This document shows positions 23,393 to 31,908 of a stretch of 64,000 nt of DNA, one piece after another. The DNA comes from an uncultured Bacteroidota bacterium. Its GTDB lineage: Bacteria > Bacteroidota > Bacteroidia > Chitinophagales > Saprospiraceae. The stretch is taken from NCBI GenBank assembly GCA_937872515.1, contig CALMSX010000083.1:124001-188000 (forward strand), written 5' to 3'. The notes under the pieces were generated by a model. It saw nothing but the letters and a program-made list of their open reading frames with translations. It did not search any database and was not told where the DNA came from. The position numbers and the translations under genes are program-made. How positions within the stretch are numbered: position 1 is the stretch's first letter; every line of letters starts with the position of its first letter.

Positions 23393-24181
23393 ATGAATAA
23401 AATGAGTTTGCCTTTTTTTAAATACCAGGGCACCGGAAATGATTTTATCATCATTGACGGCATATTAAACAATCTTAAATCAATTGATAATTCCGTTGTA
23501 GCCAGACTTTGCGATAGAAAATTTGGCATTGGGGCTGATGGCTTAATGATCATAGCTAAGCATGAAAATTTCAGCTTCGAAATGGTCTATTACAATTCAG
23601 ATGGCGGATTGAGCACCATGTGTGGAAATGGAGGCAGATGCATTGCTGCCCTGGCGCACAAACTTGGATATTGCGGGCCTGAAGTTCATTTTATTGCCGC
23701 TGATGGACCCCACTTTGCTTCAATTGAAGGTGATGAGGTGGCACTCGGCATGGCTGATGTTGATACTATTGACATAATCAAATCATCGGAATATGTTCTC
23801 AATACCGGATCTCCTCATTATGTGAGATTTACAGAAAAGGAAGACTTAACAAACATCGTTGAAGAGGGTAAAAAAATTAGATACAGCGAAAAATATATTT
23901 CAGCAGGTATCAATGTCAATTTGTGTTTTTGGGATGGATTGATCCTGCATGTTGCTACCTACGAAAGAGGGGTTGAAGACGAAACCCTTAGTTGTGGTAC
24001 TGGGGTTACAGCGGCAGCCCTGGCTACAGCACATCACTATCATCTTGAATCCCCTCTGTTGGTTCAAACAAAAGGGGGTAGATTAAAAGTTTCCTTTCAA
24101 CGACATGATACATCATACACTCAAGTTGTTTTAAAAGGGCCTGCAACGCCCGTTTTCACAGGCGAAATTGAGCTCAAATGA
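23393..24181 (+). CDS. dapF: Diaminopimelate epimerase
   Basis: This 262-aa protein has both catalytic cysteines: Cys77 in STMCGNGGRC and Cys201 in TLSCGTGVTAA. It interconverts LL- and meso-diaminopimelate for lysine and peptidoglycan synthesis. The first Met at 23393 lies 4 bases past the promoter box, so Met at 23402 (MSLPFFKYQGTGNDF) is the more likely start unless the mRNA is leaderless. Its stop overlaps the CPBP protease start by 4 bases, and the chain dapF-CPBP-mutS2-mnmD is probably one operon. Confidence 0.95.
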   Translation: MNKMSLPFFKYQGTGNDFIIIDGILNNLKSIDNSVVARLCDRKFGIGADGLMIIAKHENFSFEMVYYNSDGGLSTMCGNGGRCIAALAHKLGYCGPEVHFIAADGPHFASIEGDEVALGMADVDTIDIIKSSEYVLNTGSPHYVRFTEKEDLTNIVEEGKKIRYSEKYISAGINVNLCFWDGLILHVATYERGVEDETLSCGTGVTAAALATAHHYHLESPLLVQTKGGRLKVSFQRHDTSYTQVVLKGPATPVFTGEIELK

Positions 24182-25146
24182 ACAAATTGAATTTTGTTCA
24201 GGCCGGGAAAGACCATTCATTTCATTGGGTGAATTATTTTTGGAGTGTACTTGCCGTGGGTTTCGGATATTATGTGGGCCAGATTCCAATGGTGATAATA
24301 CAGACCTTAAAAATAAGAGAACACAAAATCGGCACAGATGAGGTAAAAGCTTTTCTAAAAACCAATGACTTTTCGCTGTTACACATTGACTACAACCTTG
24401 GTTTTTTGCTCATGTTATTGACATTTGTAGGTGGGTGGCTTGGACTCTTATTTTTATTAAAAATGCAGAGAATACCGCTTTTAACGACCCTGACTTCAAG
24501 AAAAAAATTTGACTTTTCAAGGTTTTTTTGGGGCATGGGTATATGGCTTATTTTAACCGTTATAGCTGAGTTGTTTTTTTATTTTAACAATCCTGAATCT
24601 TATCGTTTTCAATTCCATCTTTCAGCCTTTATTCCTCTTTTGATTATCGGACTGTTTTTGATACCTGTTCAATCCGCTATGGAAGAGGTATTTTTCAGAG
24701 GGTATGTTTTACAAGGTAGTTATAAAGCAACTCAATCCATCGTGTGGTCTTTGGTGGTAAGTATCTGCTTTTTTTCTTTGGTACACAGCGCCAATCCGGA
24801 AGTATCAAAATTTGGTTTTGCTACCATGCAAGCTTATTATTTAGGTGCGGGGCTGTTTTTGGCACTTCTGGCCATAGCAGATAACGGACTGGAGTTATCC
24901 ATTGGGATTCACACCGCTACCAATCTTTTTGGATCTATTGTTTTGAAGTATGAAGGAAGTGTACTGCAGACCGAGACCCTTTTTGAGCAAAAAATGGTGA
25001 ATCCATGGCCAATGACCATTTCTTTTTACCTTTGTGCTCTGGTTTCGTGGTGGTTGCTATCAAGAAGATATGGCTTTTCGATTCAGGATATTTGGCCCGG
25101 AGCAAGGGTTGAATTGAACAAAAACCAGGGAAATCCGATTACATAA
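24178..25146 (+). CDS. CPBP-family intramembrane metalloprotease
   Basis: This 322-aa polytopic protein (about eight hydrophobic segments) has the Abi/CAAX motif EExxxR at E169-E170...R174 (MEEVFFRGYV), then FSLVHS (about 197-203) and IHTATN (about 245) as the other metal-ligand histidine motifs. Such proteins cleave membrane proteins or modify prenylated peptides; the substrate is unknown. It overlaps dapF by 4 bases and precedes mutS2 by 47 bases. Confidence 0.85.
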   Translation: MNKLNFVQAGKDHSFHWVNYFWSVLAVGFGYYVGQIPMVIIQTLKIREHKIGTDEVKAFLKTNDFSLLHIDYNLGFLLMLLTFVGGWLGLLFLLKMQRIPLLTTLTSRKKFDFSRFFWGMGIWLILTVIAELFFYFNNPESYRFQFHLSAFIPLLIIGLFLIPVQSAMEEVFFRGYVLQGSYKATQSIVWSLVVSICFFSLVHSANPEVSKFGFATMQAYYLGAGLFLALLAIADNGLELSIGIHTATNLFGSIVLKYEGSVLQTETLFEQKMVNPWPMTISFYLCALVSWWLLSRRYGFSIQDIWPGARVELNKNQGNPIT

Positions 25147-25193
25147 TAGAATTAAATCATACCCTTAACCAGGTATTGTAGTAAAAAAAATAC

Positions 25194-27575
25194 ATGGAAA
25201 ATTATCCCAAGGATATATTTGAAAAACTGGAGTTTAATAAGTTACTTCAATTGATTGCTGCTGAATGTTTGGGAGCAGATGGCAAACAAATTATTTTAAA
25301 CACACAGCCTTTGACCCAAAAGGAGGAGATAGAAATAAGCCTACACGAGACAGATGAATATAAAAAATGCATAGAAAGAGGTGCTGCCCTACCCTGTGGT
25401 TCTTATGAAAACATTGCTTCTGACTTGTTTTTACTCTCTAAAGATGGCTATGTTCTGGAAGTAGAATCCATTCAAAGAATCCACCGTATTTTATTTTTAG
25501 GAACCCAGGTTTACAATTATTTTCAGGATTATATCATTCAGAAAGCAGCTCCACATCTTTCAAAAATCGGATTATCGATAAATCTGGATAGCCGGTTAAT
25601 CAAAGATATTGAAAGAATATTTGATGATGAAGGCAATGTCAGACCCAATGCATCAGAAGGCTTATTGAAGATATCAAAGGCCATTCAAAATAAAGAAAGA
25701 GAGACCGAAAAGACTTTTCACCAGGAATTGCTCTTTTACAGAGAGCGTGGATACCTTACAGAAGGATTTGAATCTATCAGAAATGGTAGAACAGTGCTCA
25801 TGGTTGCGGCAGAATACAAAAGAAAAATACCAGGCATTATTCACGATGAATCAGCCACCGGAAAAACCGTGTTTATCGAACCTGAAAAAACCCTTGCCCT
25901 CAATAACGAAGTACACAATCTGTATGCTGAAAGAAGGGCAGAGATCTATAAAATCATCAGAGAATTGTGTCACCAATTGAGACCATTTGGACCTTCCATT
26001 GAATCTACATTTGAGGCCATCGCCAAGTTGGATGCCATCCGTGCAAAAGCCAGATTTGGTCTTTTAACACAAGCATCACGGCCTATCATGGGCGGAAAGG
26101 CAGGCTTTGACCTCAAGGAAGCCAGAAATCCGTTACTTTTTCTGCGTTTGAAAGAACTGGAAAGAAAGACAGTTAGTTTTGATTTATCATTGGATAAGAC
26201 CAATCGATTTTTAATTTTAAGCGGGCCCAATGCAGGTGGTAAATCGGTGACCCTAAAAACCATTGGTCTGCTTCATCTCATGGCGCAAAGTGGTATTTTG
26301 GTTACAGCCAATGAAAATTCAAGAATGTCAATCTTTCATCACTTTTTTGCTGACATTGGAGACCAGCAAAGTTTGGAAGATGACCTGAGTACTTACAGTT
26401 CACATTTGGCAAACATGAAATATTTTCTTGAAAATGCCGATGATAAAACCTTGGTGTTGATTGATGAATTCGGATCAGGAACTGATCCAAAGATTGGCGG
26501 AGGAATAGCAGAAGCCATTTTGAAAAAATTACAACAAATTAGGTGTTTTGGGACCGTGACCACACACTATTCAAATCTAAAATACTTTGCCTTCAAAAAT
26601 CATGGTTTTGTCAATGGAAGCATGGAATTTGACAAAAAAGGACTTATTCCTACATATCAGTTGATTGTTGGTAAACCGGGATCTTCATTTGCCTTTGAAA
26701 TAGCTGAAAAAACCGGCCTGCCTGAAGAGGTAATCGAGTATGCAAAAAAACGAGCCGGTAAGCACGAGCAAAGCATGGAAGAAATGTTGGTCAACCTGCA
26801 GGCAGAAAGACAGGAATTTGAGAAAAAAATGACCCTGGTGTTAGAAAAAGAAGAAAGGCTCGACCGGCTGATGAAGACCTATGACCAATTGCATGGTGAA
26901 CTGGAGTTTAGGAGAAAAAAACTCAAGCTCGAACAAAAAGAGGCTACACTTTATCAGCAAGCTGAGATGCAGAAAGAGCTTCAAAAAATGCTTAAAAATT
27001 TAAAAGCAACCACAAAGCCTGAAGAGGTTCAAAAAGTGCTGGAGGAGAAAAAAGCAGATACACAGGTTATAGCAGAACAAATTGGGCAGATCAAAACAGA
27101 AATGTACACCCATACCGTTAAGACTCAAAAAGCCATAGAGGTGGGTGGATATGCGCAGGTGAGAAACGGCACCAGCATTGGTAAAATTCTGGGTATTGAC
27201 AAAGATACAGCTGAACTTGAAATGGGCTTTTTCAAAATCAAGGTGCCATTGAAAGATTTGATTCCTTCAAACAAACCAATCGAAACACAAAGAGAAAATT
27301 CTGTCAATACCAGTCACCTCAGTGGCATGGGTTCATTTGATTCAAAACTCGACATAAGAGGTTATCGGGCCGAAGAAGCCATGGTATTTTTGGAAGAGTT
27401 TTTAGAAAAAGCCATCATTAACAACGCCCATGAATTAAGGATCATCCACGGAGTAGGCAATGGCACGCTTAAAAGAAAGGTACATGAAAAATTTAGGGAA
27501 TATAAAGACATCAAAAAGTACTGGCATCCTGAAGAGAATCTTGGAGGAGAAGGAGTAACTTATGTCAATCTTTAA
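25194..27575 (+). CDS. mutS2: Endonuclease MutS2
   Basis: This 793-aa protein has core/clamp regions, then the MutS ATPase (about 300-520) with Walker A GPNAGGKSVTLK (about 344), a FADIGDQQSLEDDLSTYSSH segment and Walker B LVLIDEFGSGTDPK. A long coiled coil (about 520-640) and a C-terminal Smr nuclease domain (LDIRGYRAEEAMVFLEEFL, HGVGNGTLK, about 718-793) follow. It lacks the MutS mismatch-recognition domain. MutS2 acts on recombination intermediates and, in some bacteria, on stalled or collided ribosomes. It lies in the dapF run, 6 bases before mnmD. Confidence 0.96.
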   Translation: MENYPKDIFEKLEFNKLLQLIAAECLGADGKQIILNTQPLTQKEEIEISLHETDEYKKCIERGAALPCGSYENIASDLFLLSKDGYVLEVESIQRIHRILFLGTQVYNYFQDYIIQKAAPHLSKIGLSINLDSRLIKDIERIFDDEGNVRPNASEGLLKISKAIQNKERETEKTFHQELLFYRERGYLTEGFESIRNGRTVLMVAAEYKRKIPGIIHDESATGKTVFIEPEKTLALNNEVHNLYAERRAEIYKIIRELCHQLRPFGPSIESTFEAIAKLDAIRAKARFGLLTQASRPIMGGKAGFDLKEARNPLLFLRLKELERKTVSFDLSLDKTNRFLILSGPNAGGKSVTLKTIGLLHLMAQSGILVTANENSRMSIFHHFFADIGDQQSLEDDLSTYSSHLANMKYFLENADDKTLVLIDEFGSGTDPKIGGGIAEAILKKLQQIRCFGTVTTHYSNLKYFAFKNHGFVNGSMEFDKKGLIPTYQLIVGKPGSSFAFEIAEKTGLPEEVIEYAKKRAGKHEQSMEEMLVNLQAERQEFEKKMTLVLEKEERLDRLMKTYDQLHGELEFRRKKLKLEQKEATLYQQAEMQKELQKMLKNLKATTKPEEVQKVLEEKKADTQVIAEQIGQIKTEMYTHTVKTQKAIEVGGYAQVRNGTSIGKILGIDKDTAELEMGFFKIKVPLKDLIPSNKPIETQRENSVNTSHLSGMGSFDSKLDIRGYRAEEAMVFLEEFLEKAIINNAHELRIIHGVGNGTLKRKVHEKFREYKDIKKYWHPEENLGGEGVTYVNL

Positions 27576-27581
27576 ATAGCC

Positions 27582-28250
27582 ATGACTTATTCTGTTGTAC
27601 CGACGACTGATGGAAGTAATACCTTGTTTACATCTCAATTCAATGCAAGCTACCATTCTGTACATGGTGCCTTAGAAGAAAGTAAGGTGGTTTTTATCCA
27701 ATTGGGTTTGCAATACCTTGCAGAAAAAGGATATCAACACATTCGACTTTTTGAAATGGGCTTTGGCACAGGGTTGAATGCTGCCCTTAGTTTTCAATAT
27801 GCGGGTCAACATGGATTAACTATCCAGTATACAGGGGTAGAGGCTTTTCCGGTACCAATAGAGATCATACAGCAAACTAACTTTTCTGCACTTTTTGCAG
27901 CCCCTTTTGATGAAGTATTTTTGGATTTACACCGACTTCCGTGGAACCAGAACCATCTATTGCTCCAGGCGTCAATTTTTACAAAATGGCATACCGTTTT
28001 GGAAGATTTCGAAAGTGCCAACAAATTTGACCTCATCTACTTCGATGCATTTGCACCGGAATGTCAACCCGAATTATGGTCGGAGGAAATCTTACAAAAG
28101 ATGTATAACCTATTGGATCGCAATGGAGTACTGACTACCTATTGTGCCAAAGGCATTTTTAAAAGAACCTTAAAAAAGGTGGGATTTCACCTTGAAAATC
28201 ATCCTGGACCTGGCAGGAAGAGAGAGATAACAAGGGCAATTAAATTATAA
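27582..28250 (+). CDS. mnmD: MnmD-type tRNA 5-methylaminomethyl-2-thiouridine methyltransferase
   Basis: This 222-aa protein has the SAM motif EMGFGTGLNAALSF (about 48-62), YFDAFAPECQPELWSEEI (about 147-165, the DAFxP catalytic signature) and LTTYCAKGIFKRTLKKVGF, all typical of the stand-alone MnmD/MnmC N-domain. It methylates nm5s2U34 to mnm5s2U in tRNA. No MnmC oxidoreductase domain is fused, as usual for Bacteroidota. It is the last gene of the dapF-mutS2 run, just before tRNA-Leu. Confidence 0.9.
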   Translation: MTYSVVPTTDGSNTLFTSQFNASYHSVHGALEESKVVFIQLGLQYLAEKGYQHIRLFEMGFGTGLNAALSFQYAGQHGLTIQYTGVEAFPVPIEIIQQTNFSALFAAPFDEVFLDLHRLPWNQNHLLLQASIFTKWHTVLEDFESANKFDLIYFDAFAPECQPELWSEEILQKMYNLLDRNGVLTTYCAKGIFKRTLKKVGFHLENHPGPGRKREITRAIKL

Positions 28251-28289
28251 GATTGTAGTTTATTTTATTTAAAAATCCGTTCAATTTTT

Positions 28290-28297
28290 TATATTTG
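28290..28297 (+). promoter_or_regulatory. Promoter -7 box of tRNA-Leu
   Basis: TATATTTG followed by C, 10 bases before the mature 5' end of the tRNA at 28308. Confidence 0.55.
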
Positions 28298-28307
28298 CAC
28301 AGCCTTT

Positions 28308-28394
28308 GCCCAAGTGGCGAAATTGGTAGACGCACTGTGTTCAGGGCGCAGCGTCCGTAAGGGTGTGCTGGTTCGAATCCAGTCTTGGGCACCA
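28308..28394 (+). tRNA. tRNA-Leu(CAG)
   Basis: An 87-nt class II tRNA. Acceptor arms GCCCAAG and CTTGGGC pair. The anticodon stem CTGTG/CGCAG encloses the loop TTCAGGG, giving anticodon CAG, which reads CUG. The long variable arm is typical of leucine, the T-loop is TTCGAAT, and CCA is encoded. It has its own promoter and a terminator that begins at the last A. Confidence 0.97.
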
Positions 28395-28426
28395 ACCCCG
28401 ATCTTGTTAAAGTTCGGGGTTTTTTA
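28394..28426 (+). terminator. Rho-independent terminator of tRNA-Leu
   Basis: Outer stem AACCCCGA / TCGGGGTT (28394-28401, 28414-28421), extended past one mismatch, then a T run. The first arm uses the final A of the tRNA CCA. On the minus strand it may also end the SWIM gene transcript, whose stop is at 28427. Confidence 0.88.
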
Positions 28427-30100
28427 TTATACCAGATCCGACATTCGGGAGCGGTGGGGAAACTTCATTTCAATCAATAAAGCAATCTTATTTGCAATTT
28501 TACCCGCTTTTATTTTATTGAGGTGTTGCAACAATTCATCCATAAAAACATAGGCATGGCGTCCAATGTGTTGGTTTAAAAAATCTTCTGACATCATTTC
28601 GTATAACCTTGTTAATTCTTCAGGAAAACGAGGATACAAATATTCATCCATCATCATTACCATTCTGAAATCGCGTTGTGATTTCAGCCATTCCATAAGT
28701 GGCTCATCTTGCCTTGATCGAAATAGATAAAGGCAATAGAAATAGGGATCGGATTTTACCTCTTTTGATTTTTTTTCAATGATAGACCTAAACTTATCAA
28801 ATTGGGTTGCATCTACTGTTTCTCTAAGCCAATCTACAATTCTAAGATCTTTGAACTGGAGGAAATAATTGGCGGCTTCCTGGATCACGGTTTTGGGCTT
28901 ATATTGATGGAGCGCCTTAATGTGAATCAGGGGCAGATCTTTATGACTCTTATTAGCACTTTGGCAGAATGCATCCACTTCAGGATAAAATTGTTCCTGC
29001 AAAAGTAAGTTAGCTGTCTTTTCTGTAAGGTGCAGGAGGCGGCCATCCATAGATAATGAATTGCCCATACGATAACCTACAATTACCGATAGCGCCGATA
29101 ATACTACCAATTGATTTACATCTTCCCTTTTTCGCCAAAGCTGAGAAGCGATGATGTCATGTGCTTCTACTGGTGCTTTTTTAAGATGAAGCAGCACCAT
29201 TATGGCATTTTTTCTGAGGTCGAGATATGGATAATAAGAAAAATTGGCTAATTCTTTTAGAAAAGCAACTACGTTTTCCTTTACTTCAATGCTGGGAGAT
29301 TTTAATCCTATTCTTTCCAGGATTTCATGGCAAATGGTGATGTTTTTTTCCAAAACCGATATCGCCCCATTATTGTGGTGAAGGGTATAACAGAGTTTCG
29401 AGAGGGTAACCTTTGTCAGTATCAAAGCCTCGCCATATTGGCCCAGGGCAATGGCATCCCATGCCTGTTCAACAAATTCGATGGCTACCTGATTGAGGCT
29501 CTTGACATCTGATATTTTGATGGTTGCTGAACCCGTAGTTACCGGGCGGATGATGGCGTCGAGGATGGATCTGTATTTTTTTTCATTGTCGTGCAAATCC
29601 ACCTTTCTGGCAAAATGTACCTTCAGAGCTGTTGACAGTTTTTTATCTGTCTGAGCATAATTTTTGATAAATGCTTTGAGTTCCTCTTTGGTTACATTGT
29701 TGAGTAAAGTAAAGAGATTGAGGCCTGATTTCTGTTGGGATTCTGCGGGTTTTTCTTTTTTTTCCGGAAGTGTCGCCTTGTAAGCAAGGATAGCAGCCAC
29801 AACATGTCTGCAAACTTTTTCGGCTTTAAAAAAGCTACAATCACAGCTGGCTCTCTGGTGTTTTGTGAAAGGACGCAACCATTCCACCTCAAAGCGTTGA
29901 CCATCGCTGACCACAAAAGAAAATAGGTTCTTTTCAATGGGAGTAAACTCCAAAACAGCCCCATCCTCAAACAACTCCTCTCCCCTGAGGTAGACCTCAT
30001 CGGGGAACATTAGCTCAATATTATCTTGGTGGGGTTTTATTTTACTCAATCGTTTGCAGAATTTGTCAACACAATCTGTAAAGATAAAGCTAAAACGCAA
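28427..30100 (-). CDS. SWIM zinc-finger protein
   Basis: The open frame encodes 557 aa starting from a TTG at 30100; the next Met is residue 31 (MFPDEVYLRGEELFEDGAVL), where the recognisable family homology begins, so the true start is uncertain. A SWIM zinc finger (C86-x-C88...C97-x-H99, SCDCSFFKAEKVCRHVV) follows. The remainder (about 125-557) is largely alpha-helical and repeat-like, with no enzymatic motif I recognise. SWIM domains bind nucleic acid or protein. No MoxR/VWA partners, which often accompany SWIM genes, are nearby. It is divergent from the SixA-like gene. Confidence 0.75.
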   Translation of the reverse strand: MRFSFIFTDCVDKFCKRLSKIKPHQDNIELMFPDEVYLRGEELFEDGAVLEFTPIEKNLFSFVVSDGQRFEVEWLRPFTKHQRASCDCSFFKAEKVCRHVVAAILAYKATLPEKKEKPAESQQKSGLNLFTLLNNVTKEELKAFIKNYAQTDKKLSTALKVHFARKVDLHDNEKKYRSILDAIIRPVTTGSATIKISDVKSLNQVAIEFVEQAWDAIALGQYGEALILTKVTLSKLCYTLHHNNGAISVLEKNITICHEILERIGLKSPSIEVKENVVAFLKELANFSYYPYLDLRKNAIMVLLHLKKAPVEAHDIIASQLWRKREDVNQLVVLSALSVIVGYRMGNSLSMDGRLLHLTEKTANLLLQEQFYPEVDAFCQSANKSHKDLPLIHIKALHQYKPKTVIQEAANYFLQFKDLRIVDWLRETVDATQFDKFRSIIEKKSKEVKSDPYFYCLYLFRSRQDEPLMEWLKSQRDFRMVMMMDEYLYPRFPEELTRLYEMMSEDFLNQHIGRHAYVFMDELLQHLNKIKAGKIANKIALLIEMKFPHRSRMSDLV

Positions 30101-30222
30101 ATATTTGTTGAAAGTTTAGCATTTATGGCCTGCCAAGTGCCTGGAATAGAGAGAATCCAACAAATACATTATTTTTACACAATTTAACTGATTCCACGAT
30201 TTACCAACTATAAAACAATTTA

Positions 30223-30720
30223 ATGGGCAGTAAAAGACTATATTTAACCAGACATGCTAAATCTGATTGGGCGCAGCTTGGCATAGATGATGTAGATCGC
30301 CCATTAAACGAAAGAGGGAAAAAAGATGCCCCCAATATGGCGCAGAATATGAAAAACATGGGATACAGGGTTGATTGTATCATTAGCTCCCATGCCAACA
30401 GGGCTTTCGAAACGGCCACTTGTTTTCATGCCCACTATCCTGACGCAATCTTAGTGAAAGAACACCAACTTTATCATGCTGATATTGATGAAATCATCCA
30501 CACCTGCCTGGAGTTAGATGCTGGTGTCAATAATGTAATGATGGTATGTCATAACCCTGGTATTACTTATTTCGCCAACGTCATATGTGGGGCAAATCTC
30601 AACAATGTACCAACCTGCGGCGTTTTGGTTATTGATATTGAAACAGAAGACTGGACTTCAATTGACATGTCTAAATTTAGGCTACACCAATTCTTATATC
30701 CTAAAATGAACAATGAATAA
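30223..30720 (+). CDS. SixA-type histidine phosphatase
   Basis: This 165-aa protein has RHAKSDW (about 9-15), the RHG catalytic motif with the phospho-accepting histidine, then DRPLNERGKKDAP and VCHNPGI with the second catalytic histidine. It belongs to the short SixA branch of the histidine phosphatase superfamily, which can remove phosphate from phosphohistidine proteins. Which protein it acts on here is unknown. It overlaps the DUF4296 lipoprotein gene by 8 bases, so the two are coupled. Confidence 0.85.
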   Translation: MGSKRLYLTRHAKSDWAQLGIDDVDRPLNERGKKDAPNMAQNMKNMGYRVDCIISSHANRAFETATCFHAHYPDAILVKEHQLYHADIDEIIHTCLELDAGVNNVMMVCHNPGITYFANVICGANLNNVPTCGVLVIDIETEDWTSIDMSKFRLHQFLYPKMNNE

Positions 30721-31057
30721 GATTTTTTGGCTAATAACAGCTGTAATTATGCTGTCAATTGGTTGTTCAGAAGATAAATCAGAAGTTGCTCTACCTCTTC
30801 CAAGGGCAAAGGTCAGAAATATTCTGGCTGATATGTATCTGGCGAATGCTGCTGTAGAATTGCATCCGTCTTCCAATAAAGATAGCTTGCAACAAATTTA
30901 TCTCACAGAAATCTGCAAAATCCATCAAATTACTCCTGAAATGATGGCCCGCTTCCAAAAAGTGCTCAAAAATGACTTAAAACTCAATTCTGAAATTCAA
31001 AAAGAGGTATTGGATTCTGTCAATTTGATTCCAACAAAAAAAATGACCACACACTGA
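30713..31057 (+). CDS. DUF4296 lipoprotein
   Basis: This 114-aa protein has a signal peptide with lipobox Cys18 (MLSIGCS) and a short helical domain (about 30-105; VRNILADMYLANAAVEL and EICKIHQITPEMMARFQKVL) that matches DUF4296, a Bacteroidota lipoprotein family of unknown function. It is likely anchored in the outer or inner membrane facing the periplasm. It starts inside the last codons of the SixA-like gene, but no functional link is known. Confidence 0.8.
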   Translation: MNKIFWLITAVIMLSIGCSEDKSEVALPLPRAKVRNILADMYLANAAVELHPSSNKDSLQQIYLTEICKIHQITPEMMARFQKVLKNDLKLNSEIQKEVLDSVNLIPTKKMTTH

Positions 31058-31126
31058 GGTAATTATTTAGAAACAAACTTAATAATTAATTAATGTACAA
31101 TAACCTGCACCCTGTAAGAAGTCACT

Positions 31127-31134
31127 TAACTTTG
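31127..31134 (+). promoter_or_regulatory. Promoter -7 box of the response regulator gene
   Basis: TAACTTTG, 22 bases before the ATG at 31157. There is no good -33 match. Confidence 0.5.
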
Positions 31135-31156
31135 TGTTAATCATTTATAAACCTGC

Positions 31157-31846
31157 ATGATTAAAGACATAAAAATCCTTATTGTTGACGATGAAGAGGA
31201 TATTCTGGAGTTTTTAGAGTACAATCTCGACAAGGCAGGTTACTCTGTATTTAAAGCCAGCGACGGCTTACAAGCCATAGAAATGGCTAAAAAAGTAATT
31301 CCCCACCTGATTGTGATGGACATCATGATGCCTAATATGGATGGCATAGAGGCATGTGAGCAAATAAGAAAAGTGCCCAGTCTCGCCCATAGTCTGATTT
31401 GTTTTCTGACTGCCAGAAATGAGTCATTTACCCAAATCAGCGCATTGGATGGTGGAGGTGATGACTTTATCACCAAGCCGATTAAACCCAATGTTTTTAT
31501 CAGTCGCATCAAAGCCATTCTCCGCAGGCACAAGGATCTGATTAGTTCAGATGACAGCCAGCTGTTGCAATCATTTGGTAAACTTAATATCAATCACGAG
31601 ACTTTTTCAGTTTCTTTGGAAGGAAGAGAAATACCTCTGGCAAAAAAAGAATTTGAGCTTCTGGCCTTGCTTGCTACCAAGCCAGGAAAGGTATTTAAGC
31701 GGGATGAGATCATGAAAAAAATCTGGGGTGAAGACATCATTGTAGGAGACCGCACACTGGATGTTCACATCCGAAAAATCAGAGAAAAGATAGGTGACAA
31801 CTACATTTCTACTTTGAAAGGAGTAGGTTATAAATTTGAATTTTAA
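31157..31846 (+). CDS. OmpR/PhoB-family response regulator
   Basis: This 229-aa protein has a receiver domain (about 1-120) with Asp11-Asp12 for Mg2+, Asp55 as the phosphorylation site (LIVMDIMMP), Thr87 and Lys107 (FITKPIKP). The C-terminal winged helix (about 130-229) contains KEFELLALLATKPGKVFKRDEIM and the recognition segment GDRTLDVHIRKIREKI. It resembles PhoB/PhoP-type regulators. No histidine kinase is adjacent, so the partner must be encoded elsewhere. It has its own promoter and stands alone. Confidence 0.93.
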   Translation: MIKDIKILIVDDEEDILEFLEYNLDKAGYSVFKASDGLQAIEMAKKVIPHLIVMDIMMPNMDGIEACEQIRKVPSLAHSLICFLTARNESFTQISALDGGGDDFITKPIKPNVFISRIKAILRRHKDLISSDDSQLLQSFGKLNINHETFSVSLEGREIPLAKKEFELLALLATKPGKVFKRDEIMKKIWGEDIIVGDRTLDVHIRKIREKIGDNYISTLKGVGYKFEF

Positions 31847-31862
31847 GAGCAGACCCCCAAGA

Positions 31863-31895
31863 TTGACAGGGTTACGCTAAGTTTCGCTAAATTTG
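31863..31895 (+). promoter_or_regulatory. Promoter of the CorC/HlyC-type gene
   Basis: TTG (31863-31865), a 22-bp spacer, then TAAATTTG (31888-31895) followed by C. The start codon is 13 bases downstream. The box is part of a tandem CGCTAAgTTT / CGCTAAaTTT repeat. Confidence 0.55.
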
Positions 31896-31908
31896 CGAAA
31901 AATCCTAT

